NCBI GenBank assembly: GCA_016704895.1
Contig: JADIZG010000069.1
Span: 62,001 to 126,000 of the forward strand
DNA from: Betaproteobacteria bacterium
GTDB taxonomy: Bacteria; Pseudomonadota; Gammaproteobacteria; Burkholderiales; Casimicrobiaceae
DNA: 64,000 nt
Direction: 5' to 3'
How positions within the stretch are numbered: position 1 is the stretch's first letter; every line of letters begins with the position of its first letter. Shown here one piece after another: positions 48,666 through 58,944 of this stretch. The position numbers were made by a program, and so were the translations under genes. Under the pieces are notes generated by a model. It had not been told where the DNA came from, did not search any database, and saw nothing but the letters and a program-made list of their open reading frames with translations.

Positions 48666-49490
48666 CTACGCCGCCTGTTTCGCGGGCATGTCGTCGAGCG
48701 CGCGGCGGATCGTCGCGATCCACGCGCCCGCGCGCTCCGCGGCTCCCGACGGCGGGCCGCCTTCGATTTCCTGGATGATGCGGCTGCCGATGACGACCGC
48801 GTCGGCGTGCGCGGCGATCGCCTGCGCGCTCGCGGCGTCGCGGATGCCGAACCCGACGCCGACCGGCAGCTTCACGTGGCGGCGGATCTCGGCGACCTTG
48901 CGCGCGACCTCGGCGGTGTCGAGGTGTCCGGCGCCGGTCACGCCCTTGAGGGACACGTAGTAGACGTAGCCGCGGGCGAGCGCGGCAACCGCGTCGATGC
49001 GCGGCTCGGGCGTCGTGGGCGCGACGAGGAAGATCGGCGCGATCCCGCGCTCGTCGAGCTGCTTCGCGAAGTCCCCCGCTTCCTCCGGCGGGTAGTCGAC
49101 GACCAGCACGCCGTCGACGCCCGCGTCGCGGGCGCGGTCGGCGAAGACGCCCAGCCCCATCGCCTCGATCGGGTTCGCGTAGCCCATCAGCACGATCGGC
49201 GTCGTCGCGTTCCGGTCGCGGAACGCGCGCACGACCGCGAGAACGTCCTTCAGGCCCGTGCCGTTCGCGAGCGCGCGCTCGGAGGCGCGCTGGATCACCG
49301 GGCCGTCCGCCATCGGGTCGGAGAACGGCACGCCGAGCTCGATCACGTCGGCGCCGCCCATGACGAGCGCGCGCATGACGTCGAGCGTCGCCTCGAGCGA
49401 CGGATCGCCGGTCGTGACGTAGGGAATGAGCGCGGTGCGCCCCGCCGCGCGCAGGCGGGTGAACGTGGCGTCGATGCGGTTGGTCGCCAT
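48666..49490 (-). CDS. trpA: Tryptophan synthase alpha chain
   Basis: Cleaves indole-3-glycerol phosphate to indole and G3P. The 274-residue barrel has the catalytic Glu and Asp in VIELGVPFSDPMADGPVIQ, loop YANPIEAMG and the phosphate site GVGFGIRD. It begins 4 bp after the trpB stop and works as the alpha2beta2 complex with TrpB. Confidence 0.97.
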   Translation of the reverse strand: MATNRIDATFTRLRAAGRTALIPYVTTGDPSLEATLDVMRALVMGGADVIELGVPFSDPMADGPVIQRASERALANGTGLKDVLAVVRAFRDRNATTPIVLMGYANPIEAMGLGVFADRARDAGVDGVLVVDYPPEEAGDFAKQLDERGIAPIFLVAPTTPEPRIDAVAALARGYVYYVSLKGVTGAGHLDTAEVARKVAEIRRHVKLPVGVGFGIRDAASAQAIAAHADAVVIGSRIIQEIEGGPPSGAAERAGAWIATIRRALDDMPAKQAA

Positions 49491-49494
49491 GGGC

Positions 49495-50727
49495 TCAGCG
49501 CCGCGCCGGATCGCACTCGGGGCGGCAGTAGAACTTCAGCCCCGAGCGCTCGGCGACCGTGTTCATGTCCTTGTCGCCCCGGCCCGAGAGGTTGACCAGC
49601 AGGATCCTGTCCTTCGGGAGCGTCGGCGCGAGCTTCGACGCGTAGGCGAGCGCGTGCGCCGATTCGAGCGCCGGGATGATGCCCTCGACGCGGCAGCAGG
49701 TGTGGAACGCGGCGAGCGCCTCGTCGTCGGTGATCCCGACGTAGTGCGCGCGGCCCGAGTCCTTGAGCCACGCGTGCTCGGGGCCGACGCCCGGATAGTC
49801 GAGCCCCGCCGACACCGAGTGCGTCTCGACGATCTGGCCGTCGGCGTCCTGCAGCAGGTAGGTGCGGTTGCCGTGCAGCACGCCGGGGCGCCCCGCGATC
49901 AGCGACGCCGCGTGCCTGCCGGAGTCGATGCCCTCGCCGGCCGCCTCGACGCCGACGAGCTTCACCTGCTCGTGCGCGATGTACGGATGGAAGATGCCCA
50001 TCGCGTTCGAGCCGCCGCCGACGCAGGCGATCACGACGTCCGGCTGCCGTCCCGCGGCCTCCGGCATCTGCGTGATGCACTCGCGGCCGATCACGCTCTG
50101 GAAGTCGCGCACCATCATCGGATAGGGGTGCGGACCCGCGACGGTGCCGATGATGTAGAACGTCGACTCGACGTTGGTGACCCAGTCGCGCATCGCCTCG
50201 TTCAGGGCGTCCTTGAGCGTCTTCGATCCCGACTCGACCGGCACGACCGTGGCGCCGAGGAGCTTCATGCGGAAGACGTTCTGCGCCTGCCGCTTGACGT
50301 CCTCGCTGCCCATGTAGACGACGCACTCGAGCCCGTAGCGCGCGGCGACCGTCGCGGTCGCGACGCCGTGCTGTCCCGCCCCGGTCTCGGCGATCACGCG
50401 CGGCTTGCCCAGGCGGCGCGCCAGCAGCGCCTGGCCGATGCAGTTGTTGATCTTGTGCGCGCCGGTGTGGTTCAGGTCCTCGCGCTTCAGCCAGATCTGC
50501 GCGCCGCCGAGCTCGCGGGACCAGCGCTCGGCGTGGTAGACGGGCGACGGACGCCCGACGTAGTGCTTGAGCTCGCGCTCGAACTCGGTCTTGAACGCCG
50601 GATCGAGCCGCGCGCCCTCGTACTGCGCCTTCAGCTCGTCGAGCGCGCGGATCAGCGTCTCGGCGACGAACACGCCACCGTAGGGGCCGAAGTGGCCGCG
50701 CGCGTCAGGCAGGTCGTACATCTGCAT
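49495..50727 (-). CDS. trpB: Tryptophan synthase beta chain
   Basis: PLP enzyme joining indole and serine. The 410-residue protein carries the PLP lysine in HTGAHKINN, the GAGQHG and VGGGSNAMG phosphate loop, and the allosteric ETHSVSAGLDYPG loop. It ends CRPECDPARR with an extra Cys pair. The start overlaps the trpF 3' end by 23 bp, so translation is coupled. Confidence 0.97.
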   Translation of the reverse strand: MQMYDLPDARGHFGPYGGVFVAETLIRALDELKAQYEGARLDPAFKTEFERELKHYVGRPSPVYHAERWSRELGGAQIWLKREDLNHTGAHKINNCIGQALLARRLGKPRVIAETGAGQHGVATATVAARYGLECVVYMGSEDVKRQAQNVFRMKLLGATVVPVESGSKTLKDALNEAMRDWVTNVESTFYIIGTVAGPHPYPMMVRDFQSVIGRECITQMPEAAGRQPDVVIACVGGGSNAMGIFHPYIAHEQVKLVGVEAAGEGIDSGRHAASLIAGRPGVLHGNRTYLLQDADGQIVETHSVSAGLDYPGVGPEHAWLKDSGRAHYVGITDDEALAAFHTCCRVEGIIPALESAHALAYASKLAPTLPKDRILLVNLSGRGDKDMNTVAERSGLKFYCRPECDPARR

Positions 50728-51361
50728 TGCGTACCTCGGCGACGAACGCGGCGATGCGCGCCGCGTCCTTGATGCCCTTCACGGGCTTGCCCTGGGCGTC
50801 GATCCTCTCGACGCCGGACGACACGTCCACCGCCCACGGCGCGAAGCGACGAATCGCCTCGCCGACGTTCGCGGCGCTCAACCCCCCCGACAGCACGAGC
50901 GGCAACGGCAGCGGCGCGCGCAATCGATCCCAGTCGAACGTCCGTCCGGTTCCGCCGGGCAACCCGTCCGCCGGCGGCGCGTCGAGCAGGATGCCTGCCG
51001 CGTCGCCATAGCGCGCCGCCGATTCTAGCAAATCGGTCCCCGGCGCCACCGGGATCGCCTTGAGGTAGGGGCGGCCGAACGCGCGGCAGAGCGCGGCGGG
51101 CTCGTGGCCGTGGAACTGGAGGATCGAGAGCGGGACCGCGTCGAGCGCGGCGCGCACCTCGTCGGCCACCGGGTCGACGAACAGGCCGACGGTCGACACG
51201 AACGGCGGCAGCGCGGCGGCGATCGACCGCGCGAGGTCGTGGTCGACGCAGCGCGGCGTCCCGCGCCAGAAGACGAAGCCGATCGCGTCGGCGCCCGCGC
51301 TCGCGGCGGCGAGCGCGTCCTCGACACGCGTGATCCCGCAGATCTTGACGCGCGTGCGCAT
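50705..51361 (-). CDS. trpF: Phosphoribosylanthranilate isomerase
   Basis: Isomerises phosphoribosylanthranilate in tryptophan synthesis. The 218-residue barrel opens with RVKICGITRVEDALAAASAGADAIGF, has the catalytic Cys in KICGIT, and closes with LSGGLSAANV and AVDVSSGVE. It follows truA with only a 4-bp gap; fimV-truA-trpF is a conserved gene order. Confidence 0.97.
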   Translation of the reverse strand: MRTRVKICGITRVEDALAAASAGADAIGFVFWRGTPRCVDHDLARSIAAALPPFVSTVGLFVDPVADEVRAALDAVPLSILQFHGHEPAALCRAFGRPYLKAIPVAPGTDLLESAARYGDAAGILLDAPPADGLPGGTGRTFDWDRLRAPLPLPLVLSGGLSAANVGEAIRRFAPWAVDVSSGVERIDAQGKPVKGIKDAARIAAFVAEVRNADVRPA

Positions 51362-51365
51362 CGCG

Positions 51366-52150
51366 TCACGCGCCCGGGAGCACGAGGTCGCGCCGCGTCG
51401 GCGGCAACCCGAAGCTCGCGTCGTAGTCGACGCCGGTGAGGTAGAGGCCGTCGGGCGCGAACGTGGGCGGCCCCTTCGTGCGATCGCGCGCCGCGAGGAG
51501 CTCGCCGATCCAGCCGGGCTTCGCCTTGCCCGCGCCGACCGCGACCAGGGCGCCCACGACGTTGCGCACCATGTGGTGCAGGAACGCGTCGGCCGACGCG
51601 TCGAAGCGCACGAGGTCGCCCGACGCCGACACGTCCAGGCGGTGCACCGTCTTCATCGGGGACTTCGCCTGGCACTCGGCCGCGCGGAACGACGAGTAGT
51701 CATGGTGACCCGTGAGGAGCGCCGCCCCCGCGCGCATCGCGGCGACGTCTAGCGGGCGATGATACCAACCGACCCGTCCGCTCAGGAGCCCGGGCGCTCG
51801 GGGCGCGCGAGCAACGCGTAGGCGTAGTGGCGGGCGGTCGCGGCGAAGCGCGCGTGGAAGTCGTCGGTCACCGGGTGCGCCCACAGCACGGCGGCCGAGG
51901 ACGGCAGATGGGCGTTGACGCCGCGCACCCACGCGGTCAGCGGCCGGTCGTCGGGGACGTCCGCGTGCACGACCTGCGAGGTCGCGTGCACGCCCGCGTC
52001 GGTGCGCCCTGCGGCGACGGCCTTCAGCTCGCGCTGCGCGATCTCGCTCAACGCGCGCTCGAGCGCGTCCTGGACGCCGCATCCGGACGGCTGCGACTGG
52101 AAGCCGCAGAAGTCGCGGCCGTCGTACTCGAGGGCGAGGGCGAGACGCAT
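51366..52150 (-). CDS. truA: tRNA pseudouridine(38-40) synthase, frameshifted
   Basis: Modifies the anticodon arm of tRNAs. The start MRLALALEYDG is conserved; the catalytic Asp51 lies in AGRTDAGVHA. The frame stops early at LARPERPGS. One G missing from the CCCGGG run near 51791 restores ERPGLLSGRVGWYHRPLD, then HHDYSSFRAAECQAKSP and HHMVRNVVG. The corrected length is about 261 residues, normal for TruA. Confidence 0.93.
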
Positions 52151-52249
52151 GCGCGCGAGGATCGCACATCGGGCGGCAGGCGCCCCGGTGCCGGGCACGG
52201 GGCCGCCCGGCAGACCGGGTCAGACGGCGCGAGCGACGTGCCAAGATGG

Positions 52250-52950
52250 GGCCCGCATCGGATCGGCCGGCGCGCACCGCGGTACTCAGCGGTCCTCGTC
52301 CTCGCCCGTGCAGTGGCAGGGAGCGATGCGGCCGCCCAGTCTCCGGGCGGCATGCCGACGCTGTCCCCCGCCGAGCTCGCCGAGGCGAACGACGCCTGCG
52401 ATGGCCTCGCCGGCATCCCGAACGCCCCGATGTCGGTGCAAGCGTGCAAGGCGATGCTCGGCATGGCCGGGACCGCGGAACGCCAGCGGGCGTCCGCCGC
52501 CGATCCGTCGGCGCGTCGCCCCGGGGACGAGCAACTGTCGTGCGAGGCGATCTTCGCCGAGATGACCGCGCTGGGAGGCGACGTCCTGTCCGACACCGGT
52601 GCCGGCAAGGCGGACGCCGCCGTCGCGGAGGGGACCGCGCTCGGTGGACGCCAAGCGGGCGAGATGACCGTTCGCGCCGGATCGTTCGCGCTGGGCGCGC
52701 CCAGTGGGCGCGAGCCTGGCGATGCCGGGCTTCGCCGCTGCCGCCATCGCCGCCGCGTGGGCAGGCCCAGGCGGCCATGGGCACGAGGCAAGCCGCGGAA
52801 CAAGCCGCGCTGCGACCGCGCCGCGACGCGGCGATCATCGCGAGCGCCGAGGACTTCGAGCGCGCGATGTCCGAGAATCCGCGCTTCGCGCGATTGACCG
52901 AGCTCGCCATGGACCGCGAGTGCAAGGCGCCGGACGGCGCCGCCAGGTAA
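52250..52950 (+). CDS. Hypothetical exported protein, frameshifted
   Basis: Three coding-looking stretches in different frames: an N-terminus with a signal-like segment (APRYSAVLVLARAVAGSDAA) and LSPAELAEANDACDGLAG, ACKAMLGMAG, LSCEAIFAEMTALGGD; a middle SLAMPGFAAAAIAAAWA; and a C-terminus AAEQAALRPRRDAAIIASAE, DFERAMSENPRFARLTEL, AMDRECK. Breaks are near 52700 and 52760. The several cysteines suggest disulfides if exported. No family recognised. It lies between divergent truA and convergent fimV. Confidence 0.5.
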
Positions 52951-53020
52951 CGGGTCGCATCGCGGTCGTCCAGCGAAAACGGCGGACCCGCAGGCCCGCC
53001 GTCGCTCGGAGGCGTCGCGA

Positions 53021-55623
53021 TCAGCCGAGCTTCGCGATGATCGCCTGCGCTTCCTTCTTCTGTTCGTCGTCGCCCTCGTGCAGCACTTCCTGCAGGATCT
53101 CGCGGGCGCCTTCGACGTCGCCCATCTCCTGGTAGGCCTTCGCGAGGTCGAGCTTCGTCGCGGCGTCGTGCCACTGCCCGTCGAGCACCGAGGGCGTCGG
53201 ATCCTCGAAGGTCGCCTTGTCCGGGTCGAACGACAGGTCGAGCTTGTCGAGCTCGAGCGCCGCCGCCGGCCGCGCGCGGTCTCGCGGGCGGCCTGCCGCC
53301 ACGGTCGCCGTCGCAAGCGCCGGCTCGGCCTAGGCCTCATCGGCGCCGGCTTCTCGGACTCGTCGAGATGGAAGTCGAGGCCGAACTTGGCTCCGCCGCG
53401 CTCGACCTTGTCGGCGACATGTCGACCTTGTCGGCGCCGCCTGCGCCGCCGCCGCGCCATCGCCGCGGCGGCAGGCCGCCGCGCCCCGGCGCCGCGGGCG
53501 CCAACCGCCGCGGCCTTCATGCCGCCCGACGTCGCTGGCGACTTCGGCTGGTGGATGATCGTGTCGTCGCCGAACGTGTCGTCCATCGGCCTGGGCGCCG
53601 CTCCCGACGACGGCGCGAGCGAGATTTCCTCGTCGAGTCCGAGGTCGAAGCCCTTGTCGCCCTTCGGCGCCGCGGGCTTGTAGTCGCTGCTCACCGTGAA
53701 CGTGCCTCGCGGCACCCGCCGCGGCGGCCGCGGGGCGCCCCGCCCGTTCGGCAAACATCGGATTCGACGGATCGAGCTGACGACCCAGCGCCACCGCCTT
53801 TTGCCAGGTCTCGCCCTGACCCTGCGAAACCGAGAACAGCTCGGCGGCCACGGTCTCGAACGCCGACGGCTTGTTGTGCTGCGCGTGGATCTCGAGGAGC
53901 TTGAGGTAGATCTCCTGGCGCTGCGGATCCTTCTTGAGCGCGTCCTTCAGGATCTCCTCGGCCTGCGCGTCGCGCCCGTAGGCGAGGTAGACCTCGGCCT
54001 CGGCGATCGGATCGACTTCGTCGGTGTCGATGTTGCCGAGACCCTCGCGGCTGAAATCGGTCGCGAGCGAGTTGTCGCCCGTGTTGACGACGCCGCCGCC
54101 GGTCGAGCCGAACACCGTGTTGGTCTTGATGTCGGTGCCCGAGATGATGCTGTCCTCGAACTTCGTCGTCTTGCGGCGGCGCATCGCCACGAGCGCGGCG
54201 ATGCCGGCGAGGATCGCGAGCGCGCCTCCGCCGATCGCCCACGGTGAAACGTTGGCAAAGAGGTCGTCGAGGAACGAGGGTTCGGCGGGCTTGGGCGGCG
54301 GCACTGGGGGCCTTCGGCGCGGCCGGCGCTTCGGCCCTTCGGCGCCTCGACCTTCGGCGGCTCGGCCTTCGGCGCTTCGGCCTTGGGCGGCTCGGCCTTC
54401 ACCGGCTCGGCCTTCGGCGGCTCGGCCTTCGGCGGCTGCGCCCGGCGGCCGGCCAGGGCCTGGTCTCCGGTGCCTTGGCTGGGCGCCGGCGCCGGCGCGA
54501 CCGGCGCCGGGCGGCGGGAGCGGGGCCGGAGCGGCCTTCCCCGTGGCCACGTCGGCCTGCGCCTGGACCTGCGCCATCGACGTGCTCTTGAGCTGCGACG
54601 GCCTGCTGCAGGTCCTGGATCGTCTTCTCGAGAGCGGCGATACGCACCTGCGCTCCCGCGAAGCGCCTGGTCGCGCGCCACGGCCTCCTCGGCGGCCGCC
54701 GCCCTGGCCCGCCGCGGCCTGGCGAAAGACCTGGAGCTGGTCGCGCCCGGCCGCGCGGCCGGCGTCTTCTCCTCGACCGCGGTGCCGATCCTGCCGGCGG
54801 CCGCGCGGCCGGTGCCTTCGGCCTTGGGCGCGGACGCGGCGATGCGGTCGCGATAGCCGCGCCAATCGGACGCCTGCACGCGCACGACGCGCGGCTTCCT
54901 GCGCCGGCGTGGCGCCGGCTTCCTCGGCGGCCGGCATCGTGATGATCGCCCCCGAGCGCAGGCGATTCATGTTGCTGCCGTCGAACGCGCCGGCGTTGGT
55001 CTTGAACAGCGCGACCAGCATCTGTTCGAGCGTGACCGACGCGCGGCTTGACCTCGTTCGCGATCTTGGAAAGCGTGTCGCCGCGCCTGACGGTGACCCC
55101 CTCGCCCGCGGCGACGGTCGGCGGCGCGCGCGCGCGGCGCCGGCGCGGCGGCCGCGGTGCCGGGGCCGTGCGGGCGCCGCCTGCGCCGGCGTGACCGGCT
55201 CGACCGCCGGCGCGGGAACGCGGCCACGCCGGGCGGATCGAGCAGGAACGTGTACTCGCGCACCACGCGGCCCGACGCCCAGTTGACCTCGACCATCAGG
55301 TCGAGGTAGGGCTCGTTGACGCTGGTGGGCGTCGACACCAGCAGATAGGTCTGCCCGCTGGCGCTGCGCTCGATCGCGACCCGGGCGCGCGCCAGCACCG
55401 GCGCGTAGGCGAGATTGTTCTGGCGATAGAGCGGGGGTCGGCGATCTGCGCGGTCAGCGTGTCGAGTTCCTCCCGCGACGCGGAGGTGAGGTCGATCCGC
55501 GCCGAAAGCGGCTGCCCGAGCGCCGACTCGACGGTCAGCCGGCCCAACCCCAGCGCCTGCACGGCACCAGCCAGCACCAGGCGCGCCGCCAGAAGGTCAA
55601 ATGGAAGATCGGTTTGGCCGCAT
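53021..55623 (-). CDS. fimV: FimV-like pilus assembly protein, heavily frameshifted
   Basis: Inner-membrane protein that binds peptidoglycan and helps place type IV pili or polar machinery. Pieces in order: signal region from MRPNRSS, then LLAARLVLAGAVQALGLGRL, TVESALGQPLSARIDLTS, a LysM-type segment (LFKTNAGAFDGSNMNRLRSG), a Lys-Ala-Glu-Pro repeat region, a membrane helix (WAIGGGALAILAGIAALVAM), an acidic region (FGLDFHLDESEKPAP) and the FimV C-terminal TPR (LDLAKAYQEMGDVEGAREIL). Eight or more indels separate them. About 865 residues when joined. Position upstream of truA is conserved. Confidence 0.88.
54330..54450 (-). repeat. KAEPP-type coding repeat in fimV linker
   Basis: Tandem 15-18-bp units of the type GGCGGCTCGGCCTTC (plus strand), encoding Pro-Lys-Ala-Glu-Pro/Ala. 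It forms the flexible periplasmic linker of FimV. Repeat slippage and miscalls here may account for some frame breaks. Confidence 0.7.
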
Positions 55624-55655
55624 GCCGTCCCCTCGCCGAGATGCGTTTTGCCCAA

Positions 55656-55983
55656 GCAAACATAACATCATGGGTTTAGCGGTGCAAGCTAAACCCCGGT
55701 ATTAGCTTGGCTTTTGGCCGGCCGCCGCCGGGCGCCACCCGGCCGGCGGACCCGCGGAGGCCGCAACCCGGCGTCCAGTTGCCACCGCCACCAGCTTGGG
55801 GCCGGCGCGGGGACGCCACAACACCTGTCGGCCTGCGCGTCCCATGCGGGAACAGCGGCCCCGCGCGACGCTTGCTCGACGCATAAAACATGCGCAAAAC
55901 CTGCGTGGCCGGCGAGCCGCGCCGGAACCGCCGAAAAGAACCAGCCCGCGCCGGCGAAGCCGGCACGACCGGCGGTTCGCGCG
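55656..55983. other. Non-coding spacer between asd and fimV
   Basis: 328 bp without a credible gene. The fimV-proximal 50 bp are unusually AT-rich for this genome and hold the inverted repeat at 55672-55696; the remainder is GC-rich and shows no clear terminator. Confidence 0.6.
55672..55696. promoter_or_regulatory. Inverted repeat upstream of fimV
   Basis: Perfect 9-bp repeat GGGTTTAGC-N7-GCTAAACCC. A third partial arm TTAGC at 55703-55707 can pair with GCTAA instead. It lies about 50-75 bp upstream of the fimV start in AT-rich DNA, suggesting an operator or a leader hairpin. Confidence 0.55.
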
Positions 55984-57100
55984 TCAGCGTTCGAGCAGGA
56001 TGCGCAGCATCCGCCGCAGCGGCTCGGCAGCGCCCCACAGCAGTTGATCGCCGACGGTGAACGCGCCGAGGTACCCGGACCCAGCGCGAGCTTGCGCACG
56101 CGCCCCACGGCGATCTCGAGCTTCCCGGTCACCGCGGCCGGGGTCAGGCGGCGGATGCTCTCGTCGCGCGTGTTGGGCACGAGGCGCACCCACTCGTTGG
56201 CGCCTGCGATCAGCTTCTCGATCTCGGCCTGCGGCAGGTCCTCCCGCAGCTTCATCGTGATCGCCTGCGAGTGGCAGCGCATCGCGCCGATGCGCACGCA
56301 GATCGACTCGACCGGAATCGGCCGGCTTTCGCGGCCGAGGATCTTGTTGAGCTCGGCGCCGCCCTTCCACTCCTCGCGGCTCATGCCGTTGCCGAGGTCC
56401 TTGTCGATCCAGGGAATGAGGCTGCCGGCCAGCGGCACGCCGAAATACTGCCTGGGAAACGCCGGGTCGCGCAGGATGCCGGCGACCTCGCGGTCGATGT
56501 CGAGGATCGACGACCCCGGGGCCTCGAGCAGCGCCTTCGCCGCGAGGTGCGCCTCGCCCATCTGGGCGAGCAGCTCGCGCATGTTCTGCGCGCCGGCGCC
56601 GGACGCGGCCTGGTACGTCATGCAGGTCATCCACTCGATCAGGTCGCGCTGGAACAGCCCCGCCAGCGCCATCATCATCAGGCTGACCGTGCAGTTGCCG
56701 CCGATGTAGTTCTTCACGCCGCGGGCGAGCGCCGCGTCGATGACGTCGCGGTTGACCGGGTCGAGGATGATGACGGCGTCGTCCTTCATCCGCAGCGCGC
56801 GCTCGCCGCGTCGATCCACTGGCCGGACCAGCCCGCCGCGCGGAGCTTCGGGTGCATCGCGTTGGTCCAGTCGCCGCCCTGGCAGGTGACGATCGCGTCG
56901 AGGCCGGCGAACGCCTTCGGGTCGTTCGCGTCGAGCAGCGTCCCCGTCGCCTTGCCGATCGACGGCCCGGCGCCGCCCGCGCTGGAGGTGGAGTAGAAGA
57001 CCGGATCGATCAGCTCGAAGTCGCGCTCTTCCAGCATTCGCTGGACGAGCACCGAGCCGACCATGCCGCGCCAACCGACGAATCCGACACGCATTGTCAT
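55984..57100 (-). CDS. asd: Aspartate-semialdehyde dehydrogenase, frameshifted
   Basis: Makes aspartate semialdehyde for lysine, threonine, methionine and diaminopimelate. The N-terminus MRVGFVGWRGMVGSVLVQRM, the catalytic Cys in IGGNCTVSL, and CRIGAMRCHSQ-type substrate residues (VRIGAMRCHSQAIT) are present. Two breaks: near 56805 (WIDAASA to LRMKDDAVI) and near 56078 (LALGPG to YLGAFTVGDQLL). The ATG at 57100 follows GCGAGGGG. Normal length, about 371 residues, after repair. Confidence 0.94.
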
Positions 57101-57233
57101 CCCCTCGCCGCTGGGCTTGGCTGCAGGTCGGGCTGGTGTCTTGAGCGCCAGCGCGCGCCACCACGGCGGCGCCCATCGGCGGTCGTGCCCACGGTCGCTT
57201 CGCCCGGGGCGCGATCCCGCCGGCGTCCCTGGG

Positions 57234-58277
57234 TCAGGCAGCGCGGCGACCACCGCGTCGCCCACGCCCGCGGCCCGATGTCGCGGGCGGGGGGGGGGCG
57301 GGGGGGGGGGGGCGGGGCGGGGGCCCCGGTCCGCGACCTCGATGCGCGGCCGACTCGAACGTGTGGCGGAACATCATCGCCAGCGACAGGATCGTCGCCA
57401 GCGGGTTGGCGAGGTCGCGGCCGGCGATGTCGGGCGCGGAGCCGTGGATCGGCTCGTAGAGGCCCTTGGCGGCGGCATCGAGCGACGCGGAGGGCAGCAT
57501 CCCGATCGAGCCGGCGAGCATCGACGCCTCGTCGGACAGGATGTCGCCGAAGAGATTGCCGGTGACGATGACGTCGAACTGCTTCGGCCGCTTGACGAGC
57601 TGCATCGCCGCGTTGTCGACGTACATGTGCGAGAGTTCGACGTCCGGGTAGTCGCGGCCGAGCGCGGTGACGACCTCGCGCCACAGCATGCTGGTGTCGA
57701 GCACGTTGGCCTTGTCGACCGAGCAGAGCTTTTTGCCGCGCCGGCGCGCGGTCTCGAAGCCGACGCGCGCGATGCGCTCGATCTCGGAGACGCTGTAGTG
57801 CATGGTGTCGAAGCCCTCGTCCTCGCCGGCGGCGTTCTTGCGCCGTCCGCGCGGCTGGCCGAAGTAGATGTCGCCGGTCAGCTCGCGGACGATCATGAGG
57901 TCGAGCCCGGCGACGACCTCGGGCTTGAACGACGACGCCGCGGCGAGCTCGGGGTAGAGCAGCGCCGGGCGCAGGTTCGCGAAGAGCCCCATCGCCTTGC
58001 GGATGCCGAGGATGCCCTGCTCGGGCCGGAGCTCGCGCGGCAGCGTGTCGTACTGCGGCCCGCCGACGGCGCCGAGCAGCACCGCGTCGGCGGACTGCGC
58101 GAGCGCCAGCGTCGCGTCGGGCAGCGGATGGCCGGCCGCGTCGTGGCCCGCGCCGCCGATCGGCGCGGACTCGGTCTCGATCGCGAGGCCGTCGCGGCGC
58201 AGGAATTCGAGGACCTTGACGGCTTCGCGCACGATCTCGGGGCCGATGCCGTCGCCGGGGAGCAACGCGATCTTCAT
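57234..58277 (-). CDS. leuB: 3-isopropylmalate dehydrogenase, 3' end corrupted
   Basis: Oxidises and decarboxylates 3-isopropylmalate in leucine synthesis. The ATG at 58277 begins MKIALLPGDGIGPEIV. IRKAMGLFANLRPALLYPEL, DKANVLDTSMLWREVV, NLFGDILSDEASML and LYEPIHGSAPDIAGRDLANP are all present. After FRHTFESAAH the text is a G-homopolymer artefact (57285-57327) giving poly-Pro, then the normal C-terminal GDAVVAAL appears in another frame. About 20 residues are obscured. Confidence 0.95.
   Translation of the reverse strand: MKIALLPGDGIGPEIVREAVKVLEFLRRDGLAIETESAPIGGAGHDAAGHPLPDATLALAQSADAVLLGAVGGPQYDTLPRELRPEQGILGIRKAMGLFANLRPALLYPELAAASSFKPEVVAGLDLMIVRELTGDIYFGQPRGRRKNAAGEDEGFDTMHYSVSEIERIARVGFETARRRGKKLCSVDKANVLDTSMLWREVVTALGRDYPDVELSHMYVDNAAMQLVKRPKQFDVIVTGNLFGDILSDEASMLAGSIGMLPSASLDAAAKGLYEPIHGSAPDIAGRDLANPLATILSLAMMFRHTFESAAHRGRGPGPPPRPPPPAPPPPATSGRGRGRRGGRRAA
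57285..57327. other. G-homopolymer tract within leuB
   Basis: A 43-bp stretch of almost only G broken by single Cs, replacing a conserved coding segment. Biologically implausible within leuB; most likely a base-calling or assembly artefact. Confidence 0.75.
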
Positions 58278-58297
58278 GGTGTCGGCCGTTCCCGGCG

Positions 58298-58939
58298 TCA
58301 GGCCTGAGCCACGGCTGGTCGGCGAGCCGCCGGGCCTCGAACGCACGGATGGCGTCGGCGTGCTGCAGCGTGAGGCCGATGTCGTCGAGGCCGTGCAGCA
58401 GGCAGTGCTTGCGGAAGGGCTCGACGTCGAAACCGAAGGTCAGGCTGCCGTCGGCCGAGGCGACCGTCTGCCGCTCGAGGTCGATCGTGAGCGAGAACCC
58501 CGGGAACGCCAGCGTCGCGTCGAACAGCCGCGCGACCTCGGACTCGCCGAGCACGATCGGCAGCAGCCCGTTCTTGTAGCAGTTGTTGAAGAAGATGTCG
58601 GCGTACGACGGCGCGATCAGCGCCCGGAAGCCGAAGTCGGTGAGCGCCCAGGGGGCGTGCTCGCGCGAGCTGCCGCAGCCGAAGTTGCGGCGCGCGAGCA
58701 GGATCTGCGCGCCGCGGTAGCGCGGCTCGTTCAGCACGAAGTCCGGATTGAGCGGACGCTTCGCGTTGTCCATGCCCGGCTCGCCGTGATCGAGGTAGCG
58801 CCAGGCGTCGAACAGGTTCGGCCCGAAGCCCGACCGCTTGATCGACTTCAGGAACTGCTTGGGAATGATCGCATCGGTGTCGACGTTCGCCCGGTCGAGC
58901 GGGACGACGATTCCCGGTCAGCACGCGAAACGGCTCCAT
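58298..58939 (-). CDS. leuD: 3-isopropylmalate dehydratase small subunit, frameshifted
   Basis: Swivel-domain subunit of the LeuCD isomerase. Start MEPFRVLTG at 58939; an extra A near 58915 breaks it before IVVPLDRANVDTDAIIPKQF (recovered in another frame). LLARRNFGCGSSREHAPWAL and FFNNCYKNGLLPI follow in the main frame. The C-terminus RRLADQPWL needs one more shift to reach the stop at 58298. About 213 residues. Confidence 0.93.
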   Translation of the reverse strand: MEPFRVLTGNRRPARPGERRHRCDHSQAVPEVDQAVGLRAEPVRRLALPRSRRAGHGQREASAQSGLRAERAALPRRADPARAPQLRLRQLARARPLGAHRLRLPGADRAVVRRHLLQQLLQERAAADRARRVRGRAAVRRDAGVPGVLAHDRPRAADGRLGRRQPDLRFRRRALPQALPAARPRRHRPHAAARRRHPCVRGPAARRPAVAQA

Positions 58940-58944
58940 GCGGA

